Assembly (NCBI GenBank): GCA_016839345.1
Contig: JAEOUL010000144.1
Location: 1-31,765, forward strand
DNA: 31,765 nt
Direction: 5' to 3'
Source of the DNA: Candidatus Thorarchaeota archaeon
GTDB lineage: Archaea > Asgardarchaeota > Thorarchaeia > Thorarchaeales > Thorarchaeaceae
Under the pieces are notes generated by a model. That model did not search any database. It saw only the letters and a list, made by a program, of their open reading frames with translations, and was not told the origin of the DNA. Each line of letters begins with the position of its first letter. The first letter of the stretch is position 1. Of this stretch, positions 26,704-31,765 are shown in pieces. The translations under genes were made by a program, and so were the position numbers.

Positions 26704-27780
26704 TTATTCCGAATATGATTCCCAGAGTTTACCCCACTCGGTATCTAAGAACCAACGAACCCATTTTTTCCCTCTGAGAGGTAACCAAATGCCATCGTGG
26801 TACAGACCTGACAGTTGAGTTGGTAGCCACATGAGAGGTGACCGAAACATGAATCTTTCCATACCGGGGAATTTTAGAAATCCTCTGTTCCATTGGATCA
26901 CTGGACTCTTTCCTGGATTGAGATGGAAATTTGGGAGACCTTCCCAACTCTTAAAATCGCCTACAATTTCTATCTTCTCAGGATCAGATTCTCCGAGACC
27001 GAGCTCCTTGGCTATTTGCAGTTTGTGAACTAGTTTCTGATCCAAACCCATGAGTCTTGTCTGAACTGCATCCGCAGCTACCATGTCTGAAGTGGCAATG
27101 AGAACATTACCAATCTTTGGAATCATTGTTCGGGGACCAGCACCATCCCCTACGATTGTGCCATCAGTCAACACAAACTCGGAATGAGAAACAGTCTGCT
27201 GCATCAGAAGCAAATCTACTAGAACTTCATGAATTTTGAGATGTGCTAGATGTCGTTTTTTCGTGAGGTACAATCCAAACGAATCCTTCAACGCGCCTGT
27301 CATCTGAGTGTGGCCATGAGTTTTGATTGTAGGCAAGTGAATGATATTTGTTCCAAAAATCTCCTTAGGCGCGATGGTTTCACCAAAGATGTCTTTAAGC
27401 ACCAGGGTCTTCCGTGGAAGGTCAACATCGACATATGTTGCTTTTATCAAAGGTAAAAATCTAATCCTGTGTTTTTTCATCACAGGCCACCAATTATTGT
27501 TCTTAACACCTGCATAGATGTTGGTCACAACGGTTTCATTCTCAACAGCTTGAATATTTCGATTATCAAAGCCATCAGCTATTAATTTCCTTAGAAGACC
27601 ATCGAAGATGTATGGGTTAGTCGAACACGCTGGGTATAATTTACTCCAAGAAAGATTCAATTTGACAGTAGTGATGACATCTTTTGAAACGAACTTGTCA
27701 TAATCTGCGAGATCCATTGCTCTCGCTATATCATCAAAGACCGTCTTTGGAGTAGTCTTGACCACAGCAACCTTTGGCAT
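26704..27780 (-). CDS. DUF362-domain protein
   Basis: A 358-residue soluble protein matching DUF362, a domain found alone or fused to ferredoxins in archaea and bacteria. Typical features are the start PKVAVVKTTP, VKLNLSW (residues 39-45), a HLPTIKTHGHTQMTGALKDSFGL block (in the middle of the protein) and VLTDGTIVGDGAGPR (about 203-217) followed by an AADAV helix. It lacks the 4Fe-4S cysteine clusters of the fused forms. The biochemical role of the family is not settled. It is the first gene of the minus-strand operon leading to tyrS, and no strong ribosome binding site precedes its ATG. Confidence 0.8.
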   Translation of the reverse strand: MPKVAVVKTTPKTVFDDIARAMDLADYDKFVSKDVITTVKLNLSWSKLYPACSTNPYIFDGLLRKLIADGFDNRNIQAVENETVVTNIYAGVKNNNWWPVMKKHRIRFLPLIKATYVDVDLPRKTLVLKDIFGETIAPKEIFGTNIIHLPTIKTHGHTQMTGALKDSFGLYLTKKRHLAHLKIHEVLVDLLLMQQTVSHSEFVLTDGTIVGDGAGPRTMIPKIGNVLIATSDMVAADAVQTRLMGLDQKLVHKLQIAKELGLGESDPEKIEIVGDFKSWEGLPNFHLNPGKSPVIQWNRGFLKFPGMERFMFRSPLMWLPTQLSGLYHDGIWLPLRGKKWVRWFLDTEWGKLWESYSE

Positions 27781-27878
27781 GGCAGAATCAACTCTGTCCC
27801 CTTGGTTGACGTTGTTGATAAGATGTTCTTCTTAAACTTGCCTCAATAGCATGGCATGTACTAATCTTGAATCAAACA

Positions 27879-28718
27879 TTATAGACTAATTGATTCTACT
27901 CTATATTCACTGCCAAGTCGGACAACTCTTGGAACAGCCAATCCTCGATATGTTGCACTGAATATGCTGAATAAGCGGTTGTTGAAGAATGTACTAATGC
28001 CATCCGGAATCACTTCGTGTGCTCTGAAGAATAAGTTGATTCCCAAATTATCTGAGAATTCGTCAAAGGCTTTCCGACCGAACGACCTTACTCGTCTTCC
28101 TCGTGAGTTGGCAGCAAATCTGAAGTCTGCTTCCTTCGGATCATTCCATGCTAGTTGAAAGAGAACATCATTAGGAAAATTATGATTGAATCTATTTGGA
28201 GATTTGATATCGTCTAAATTTGTTGTTCCCTCTGGGACACCTCCATGACAGGCGAAGATTCCATCGCTACTCATGGCAACAAGTGGAAGAACTTGAAATA
28301 CTTCAAGATAGTATCCATAGACATCAAATGAATATTCTCTAGTCACTTCAGAGTAGAAACCATAACTCTTAGCAACTTCATCAGATTCGTGGTTACCCCT
28401 GAGCATGATTACTCTATCGGGTTCTGCTAAAGCCAATGCCATTACAAGATTGAAGGTTTCAATTTGTTGTGAACCGCGATCAGCGTAGTCTCCAAGAAAG
28501 ACGAAAGTATGATTGCTGTACTTATGATACAGTTTCCGGACACTTGTGATAGATTCAAACTCTCCATGTAGGTCTCCAATAAAAAAGATATTTCGAGATG
28601 GAATATCAACAAGATTCTCTTTGCTTCGATAGAGATCTCTAATCATTCCAGTAAGCTGTCGAATTTCTTCGCGAGAAATCTCGGTCTTGCCCGCTATCAG
28701 CGAATGGACAAGTTCCAT
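27879..28718 (-). CDS. PPP-family serine/threonine protein phosphatase
   Basis: A 279-residue calcineurin-like phosphoesterase with the full PPP signature: GDLHGE (residues 48-53), GDYADRG (76-82), GNHE (108-111), HGG (158-160), SRGRRVRSFG (205-214) and RAHE (232-235). These correspond to GDxHG, GDxVDRG, GNHE, HGG and RAHQ of eukaryotic PP1/PP2A, so all metal ligands are present and it should be an active dimetal phosphatase for phospho-Ser/Thr. No regulatory extension is visible apart from about 45 N-terminal residues. It is the last gene of a three-gene unit, 15 bp after the SLOG-family gene. GGAG lies about 12 bases before the ATG. Confidence 0.9.
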   Translation of the reverse strand: MELVHSLIAGKTEISREEIRQLTGMIRDLYRSKENLVDIPSRNIFFIGDLHGEFESITSVRKLYHKYSNHTFVFLGDYADRGSQQIETFNLVMALALAEPDRVIMLRGNHESDEVAKSYGFYSEVTREYSFDVYGYYLEVFQVLPLVAMSSDGIFACHGGVPEGTTNLDDIKSPNRFNHNFPNDVLFQLAWNDPKEADFRFAANSRGRRVRSFGRKAFDEFSDNLGINLFFRAHEVIPDGISTFFNNRLFSIFSATYRGLAVPRVVRLGSEYRVESISL

Positions 28719-28733
28719 CTTTTGCTTTCTCTC

Positions 28734-29237
28734 CTATTTCCAGTTCATTGCCTGGAATACCATATCAACAGCTTCCTCAGGTGTGCTTGCACTATAGATA
28801 GCATCTACTCGCCTGTCGTCGATTCGTTCACCGGCTAATTTTGCTGCCCATCCCCCAGAACCAATCAATGAAATCACAGGTCTATTTGAAAACCATGCAA
28901 TAGCCATTTCACTTAGTGTGCCTGCTTTGCCATCTATTGCAATAACCGCATCTCCAGTCTTTGCTACAAGGTAGTTTCTAGCATAACCTAACCCTGTTGG
29001 TATCGCGATATCTATAAACTCATTTGCGTGTTCTTTTGAGTCAGTTGGAAGTATCCCTATTGTTAGACCACCTTCTCTCTTGGCCCCACGACTAGCTGCT
29101 TCCATGATACCACCTAATCCTCCAGATGCTAGAATCACGCCCCTTTTTGCTACTTCAGCTCCAACACGTTCTGCAAGTTCAAGGCATTCTTGATTGGTGT
29201 CCGATCCTCCGATTACTGAAATGATTCTGGAAGGCAT
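28734..29237 (-). CDS. SLOG / TIGR00725-type nucleotide-binding protein
   Basis: A 167-residue Rossmann-like protein of the LOG/DprA superfamily. Diagnostic motifs are SVIGGSD at the N-terminus, GGLGGIMEAASRG (residues 39-51), TIGILP (59-64) and GKAGTLSEMAIA (103-114). The last replaces the PGGxGTxxE of LOG cytokinin-activating enzymes, as usual for the TIGR00725 group. SLOG proteins bind or cleave nucleotide-derived ligands, and some act as sensors of nucleotide signals. The ATG at 29237 is chosen because GGAGA at 29244-29248 lies 6 bases upstream; the longer frame would start at a TTG inside the preceding gene. It is encoded between a pseudo-GTPase-like gene and a PPP phosphatase gene, suggesting a role in signalling (inference). 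Confidence 0.85.
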   Translation of the reverse strand: MPSRIISVIGGSDTNQECLELAERVGAEVAKRGVILASGGLGGIMEAASRGAKREGGLTIGILPTDSKEHANEFIDIAIPTGLGYARNYLVAKTGDAVIAIDGKAGTLSEMAIAWFSNRPVISLIGSGGWAAKLAGERIDDRRVDAIYSASTPEEAVDMVFQAMNWK

Positions 29238-29256
29238 TTTTGATCTCCACTCATCA

Positions 29257-30342
29257 TCAACTTCGTGACGCTTCAAGGTTGTGGAGCTTCTTTTTGAGCA
29301 TACTGTATCCGGCTTCTGAGAGTCTGCCCTCTTTCATTCTATCTTTAGCAACCTCAAGCAATGAATTACGAGACTCAGATCTGTTAGGACAAGTCAAGAG
29401 GCTATCAGGCATTTCTTCAATTTCGATTTCTGGGTTCAAATGAAAATTCGTACAGACTGATGCTCCATGGATTTGTCTTTCAACATGTTGGGGTAATGTT
29501 CTCGAGGAAAGCGCATATAACTTTGCAATTGTAAGAAGTGCTCTTGACCTTAGATTTTCAGAAGACCACCCAGAATCTGTTCCTACTATACACAAAGTAG
29601 ATTTTCGCTTACACATCTTAGTGCAAATTCTACATATTTCGGGTTCGATTTGAACAGCACCAGTTCTCATATTTACCCATGTTGCACCTTCCCTGAGTTC
29701 AACAGCACAAGAATCTCCAACAATTCGAAGTCCAAAATCCAGAGCTATTTCCTTTATCTCTTCGACTTCATTATCTGAATTGAGTGGAGTTGCTGATGCT
29801 GGAGGTGGTGGTTCAAATGGTGGACATTCGCTTTCAGTAATGGATCCAATCAAAGGTAGCACCTGATTTTTCTCTCCCCGATTAACAAGTTGATCTGCTA
29901 CAATATGAACTGCATCTTCAACATTCTGAATAGCCTCAACAACTGGTTCAGATTCAAAGAATGAACCTAATCTACTGACCTCATTTTCTGTTTCTATTAC
30001 AGATCCGCCAACAACAACCACCATGTGCAAAGTATCTGAAGTCAGTGCTAAATCTTGCAAAATCCTCGGAATAGATTTCACTTCAGCAGGTCTAACTACC
30101 GTGATTATTGCCCGGTGCCCCTTTGCATAGCTTCGTGTGATTCCTCTAACTCGTTCAGTTGATGGAAGTGACCACATCTGAAGAATGACATTCAAGTTCT
30201 CAGGATAATCGAATCTCGCAACACCCAGAGTCACACCTAGGGTATTGTATAACTGATATGAAATACAGTTTCTTGAGGCTCTACTAAGAAAACCAGTCTG
30301 TAGTGGAAGGTCATTACCAATTACTAGGACCTTGAAAATCAT
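29257..30342 (-). CDS. Ras/Rab-like pseudo-GTPase fused to a cysteine-rich region
   Basis: 361 residues from the ATG at 30342. Residues 2-95 follow the Ras/Rab pattern closely: strand FKVLVIGND, YNTLGV (32-37) where Rab proteins have YxxTIGV, and LQMWSLPSTERVRGITRSYAKGHRAII (54-80) where they have [23 protein letters not shown]. The nucleotide-binding residues are mostly gone: the P-loop GxxxxGKT reads GNDLPLQT (9-16), DxxGQ reads SLPST (58-62), and no NKxD is seen. GTP binding is therefore unlikely and it may act as a pseudo-GTPase scaffold. After a proline-rich linker (about 174-183), cysteines 237, 240, 244 and 251 may hold zinc, and the C-terminus resembles a short SHOCT-like helical hairpin. 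The start is uncertain; an ATG at 30372 and a TTG at 30378 are in frame. It heads a three-gene unit, 19 bp before the SLOG gene. Confidence 0.75.
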   Translation of the reverse strand: MIFKVLVIGNDLPLQTGFLSRASRNCISYQLYNTLGVTLGVARFDYPENLNVILQMWSLPSTERVRGITRSYAKGHRAIITVVRPAEVKSIPRILQDLALTSDTLHMVVVVGGSVIETENEVSRLGSFFESEPVVEAIQNVEDAVHIVADQLVNRGEKNQVLPLIGSITESECPPFEPPPPASATPLNSDNEVEEIKEIALDFGLRIVGDSCAVELREGATWVNMRTGAVQIEPEICRICTKMCKRKSTLCIVGTDSGWSSENLRSRALLTIAKLYALSSRTLPQHVERQIHGASVCTNFHLNPEIEIEEMPDSLLTCPNRSESRNSLLEVAKDRMKEGRLSEAGYSMLKKKLHNLEASRS

Positions 30343-30600
30343 ACGGCCCCTAGTTATCTCTCGAATAGTCATTCTCAATAATTCATGGAAATCGATGAAC
30401 TAATACCTATGGGTCATGGTGTCTTGCTATTTGGAAGACTATTGAGAGACAGATCCTCCATCTCTGCAAGACGTATACCAGTGTTAGTGTTATCTTCTGA
30501 TGATTACAGTTATTCCTAGACAACTTTCCAGTTGTAAATACCTCTGATTAACTATGTTGCCTCCTTTTTCATACGGGGGTCATTTGGGACTTATTGACTC

Positions 30601-30680
30601 ATCGTACACGTTTTAGTTTTTACATTGTACACGTTGCTGAATATCTAAATGATTTCGATTATATCGAATTGTAAACGTTG
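30601..30680. promoter_or_regulatory. Three direct GTACACGTT-type motifs
   Basis: GTACACGTT occurs at 30604-30612 and 30627-30635, and GTAAACGTT at 30671-30679. The last two share the longer ATTGTAMACGTTG (30624-30636 and 30668-30680), 44 bp apart. Inverted relatives lie at 30851-30858 (ACGTGTAC) and 30892-30899 (GCGTGTAC). Five copies within 300 bp suggest binding sites for one DNA-binding protein. Confidence 0.5.
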
Positions 30681-30735
30681 AGCTATTTCGCGCCTTTCAA
30701 ATTACTTGGAAGCTAGAGTGTAATCAATCGAGCTT

Positions 30736-30805
30736 ATTTGTGCTATTTAAAGAATTTAGAAACTATATTTGTGCATTAGAATCGAATTATAGTATCAATT
30801 TGTGC
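30736..30805. repeat. Three ATTTGTGC copies at exact 31-bp intervals
   Basis: Copies lie at 30736-30743, 30767-30774 and 30798-30805. The 23-bp stretches between them are AT-rich and loosely alike. Spacing by about three helical turns places all copies on the same DNA face, as expected for cooperative protein binding. The units are too short and the count too low for a CRISPR array. Confidence 0.5.
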
Positions 30806-30850
30806 AGTAAATGGCAGCTTTCATTGAATAGTGTATGGCGCGAAAACATT

Positions 30851-30899
30851 ACGTGTACCTATAGAAACCCTATTCCTTTATATTTGGGTTAGCGTGTAC
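30851..30899 (+). promoter_or_regulatory. Promoter of the small protein gene with flanking operator-like sites
   Basis: A good archaeal TATA box (TTTATATTT, 30877-30885) lies about 50 bp before the ATG at 30933. ACGTGTAC (30851-30858) lies just upstream and GCGTGTAC (30892-30899) just downstream, between the TATA box and the likely transcription start. A site in the latter position would be expected to block polymerase recruitment, suggesting repression by whatever binds the GTACACGT motif (inference). Confidence 0.5.
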
Positions 30900-30932
30900 T
30901 TTTTTTGTCTGCCGCCGGGAGGGCTGACGTCC

Positions 30933-31202
30933 ATGATGATGTTTAGCAGAATGCTCAGAAGACAAGGATTCTATCGAGTCAAGAATCAGGAAGACCCAGT
31001 GTACATGAAACACGGAGTTGGACTGGGCGGGATTTACGTGCGAATTGAACACAAGAAAGCTCTGATACAGGTTCGTGACCTTGGAATTGAAGAGGAGTTC
31101 ACCAGGGTCAAGAAGCTTGAGAATTTTATCAATGATCTTGAAGATACTGCTTATCGTGAAAAGTGCTTCATTGTTCACCGAATGCGTGGAACCGGCTCTT
31201 AA
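30933..31202 (+). CDS. Small protein of unknown function
   Basis: An 89-residue protein starting at the first of three consecutive ATG codons, supported by GGGAGGG at 30917-30923, 9 bases upstream. The in-frame ATG at 30831 lies upstream of the TATA box and is rejected. The protein is soluble, basic at the N-terminus (FSRMLRRQGFYRVK), then appears to alternate beta and alpha (GGIYVRIEHKKALIQVRD, then a charged helix EEFTRVKKLENFINDLEDTA, then EKCFIVHRM). It has one cysteine and no recognisable catalytic or metal motif. I do not recognise the family. The elaborate upstream region and the strong terminator after it suggest a single-gene, tightly regulated unit. Confidence 0.7.
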   Translation: MMMFSRMLRRQGFYRVKNQEDPVYMKHGVGLGGIYVRIEHKKALIQVRDLGIEEEFTRVKKLENFINDLEDTAYREKCFIVHRMRGTGS

Positions 31203-31233
31203 CTCTCTCATACATACTTCTCCTATATCCTAC

Positions 31234-31254
31234 AGGCCCGGATATTCCGGGCCT
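31234..31254 (+). terminator. Terminator hairpin after the small protein gene
   Basis: A perfect 9-bp GC-rich stem (AGGCCCGGA with TCCGGGCCT) with a 3-base loop lies 31 bp after the stop and is followed by CTCTTTTTTC at 31261-31270. This fits hairpin plus T-run termination. Confidence 0.75.
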
Positions 31255-31316
31255 ACTCCACTCTTTTTTCGTAGAAGTTAAAATAATCATGAAATGACAA
31301 TAGCTTGGGGCAGTCT

Positions 31317-31765
31317 ATGGAAAATCTTCTGTGTTCTTTTCTTGAATCTGTTGACAGGAGTGATTATGAAGCATCTTCACATATCCTTGATGATGTCCTT
31401 GCAGACGGTCAAGCTATCAATTTCTCAAAATTGCTTGAACGAGTAATTGAGCGAGAAGAATTTCTTCAAAAATATCATCTAAAGATTCGTGATCATCTGT
31501 TTGAATACCTTGAATGTCAAAGTCTGTATTTTGCTTTGCGACTACCCTCTTACTATTTGTTGAATCTTGTATCCGAGCAGTATCAGCGACGATCCGCAAT
31601 TGAGAAGATATTGGAATTGGTAATCCATTTAGAAGAACAAAATGATCCGCTCCTCGACCTCAGCTCAATTGAGATTGACCATTTGAAAAATAGTAAATTC
31701 ATAGTGCTAATTCCATCAGTACTCTCAAAAAGGGAATTCGAATTAGCTAGCTGTAGCATTCACTA
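31317..31765 (+). CDS. Uncharacterised protein, 3' partial
   Basis: An ATG at 31317 opens a frame that runs without a stop to the right edge, giving 149 residues so far. The start is MENLLCSFLESVDRSDYEAS. The visible part is hydrophilic and largely helical (leucine- and glutamate-rich), with no membrane span, signal peptide or catalytic motif. It has three cysteines with no zinc-type spacing. TTGGGG lies about 7-12 bases upstream as a weak ribosome binding site, and an in-frame TTG at 31305 is an alternative start. The gene begins about 60 bp after the terminator hairpin, so it has its own promoter or a read-through transcript. I do not recognise the family; the shape suggests an alpha-helical repeat or scaffold protein (weak inference). 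Confidence 0.65.
   Translation, partial: MENLLCSFLESVDRSDYEASSHILDDVLADGQAINFSKLLERVIEREEFLQKYHLKIRDHLFEYLECQSLYFALRLPSYYLLNLVSEQYQRRSAIEKILELVIHLEEQNDPLLDLSSIEIDHLKNSKFIVLIPSVLSKREFELASCSIH

Larger units (their letters stand above)
30343..30932. other. Long intergenic regulatory region
   Basis: About 590 bp of AT-rich DNA separates the divergent pseudo-GTPase and small-protein genes. I see no convincing gene. It holds repeated GTACACGTT-type motifs, three ATTTGTGC copies spaced exactly 31 bp apart, a TTCGAT/ATCGAA palindrome (30654-30668) and a TATA box. One 44-codon ORF (30385-30519) lacks a ribosome binding site and is not called. Confidence 0.6.

Noticed and set aside
27781..27878. Promoter or terminator between the PPP phosphatase and DUF362 genes
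   Set aside because: The 98-bp gap is AT-rich, but I could not pick a convincing TATA box or hairpin, so it is unclear whether the two minus-strand units are one transcript.
29238..29276. Longer start for the SLOG gene at 29276
   Set aside because: It is a TTG within the preceding gene without a ribosome binding site; the ATG at 29237 has GGAGA 6 bases upstream.
30385..30519. 44-codon ORF (MEIDELIPMGHGVLLF...) divergent from the pseudo-GTPase gene
   Set aside because: No ribosome binding site or recognisable domain; the length is within chance expectation. Worth revisiting if homologs exist.
30736..30805. CRISPR-like array
   Set aside because: The repeats are only 8 bp and there are three copies; spacers are AT-rich and similar to each other; no cas genes are present.
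30541..30900. Replication origin with origin recognition boxes
   Set aside because: The repeated motifs do not match the known archaeal ORB consensus and no cdc6/orc1 gene is in the window.

Overview
This window looks like a piece of an Asgard archaeal chromosome, most likely of the Thorarchaeota type. That assignment is inferred from gene content and no marker gene proves it. Archaeal traits are TATA-like elements, Shine-Dalgarno sites inside tightly packed operons, an ADP-forming acyl-CoA synthetase alpha subunit, DUF362 and UPF0104 proteins. Eukaryote-leaning traits are a longin-like domain on a membrane receptor-like protein, a leucine-rich-repeat protein, a PPP-family phosphatase with textbook motifs, a Ras/Rab-like domain that has lost its nucleotide-binding residues, and a tyrosyl-tRNA synthetase resembling the human cytosolic enzyme. 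The DNA is moderately AT-rich. I see no insertion sequence, prophage, CRISPR array, tRNA or rRNA.

Layout. Positions 1-3314 (+): a 5'-truncated membrane protein with one Ig-like ectodomain repeat and a longin-like cytoplasmic domain, a leucine-rich-repeat protein whose start codon is unclear, and a small zinc-finger membrane protein. Positions 3317-4753 (-): an acyl-CoA synthetase (NDP-forming) alpha subunit, convergent with the previous gene. Positions 4754-5098: a gene-free stretch with a GC-richer block whose helices nest, a good candidate for a structured RNA. Positions 5099-22936 (+): a surface block made of a secreted, C-terminally anchored metzincin-type metalloprotease, followed by two giant paralogous surface proteins (2601 and 2582 residues) joined by an ATGA overlap. 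Each giant has a signal peptide, a ~600-residue N-terminal region, 17 Ig-like repeats of about 100 residues, one membrane span and a ~190-residue charged cytoplasmic tail. A perfect 11-bp hairpin then separates this block from converging genes.

Positions 22980-27780 (-): an apparent operon in the order DUF362, UbiA-type prenyltransferase, PHP-domain hydrolase, UPF0104 flippase-like protein, tyrS. The UbiA and flippase-like genes suggest polyprenyl-phosphate-linked sugar metabolism, which could feed glycosylation of the sequon-rich surface proteins (inference). Positions 27879-30342 (-): a signalling-like operon of Ras-like pseudo-GTPase/zinc-binding protein, SLOG-family protein and PPP phosphatase. 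Positions 30343-30932: an intergenic region with two families of repeated motifs, one flanking a TATA box. It precedes a small unknown protein (30933-31202), a strong terminator hairpin, and a gene that runs off the right edge (31317 onward).

The strongest candidates for something undescribed are the colinear giant protein pair with its metzincin and conserved tails, the pseudo-GTPase/SLOG/PPP operon, the structured RNA candidate at about 4838-4975, and the phased motif array before 30933.
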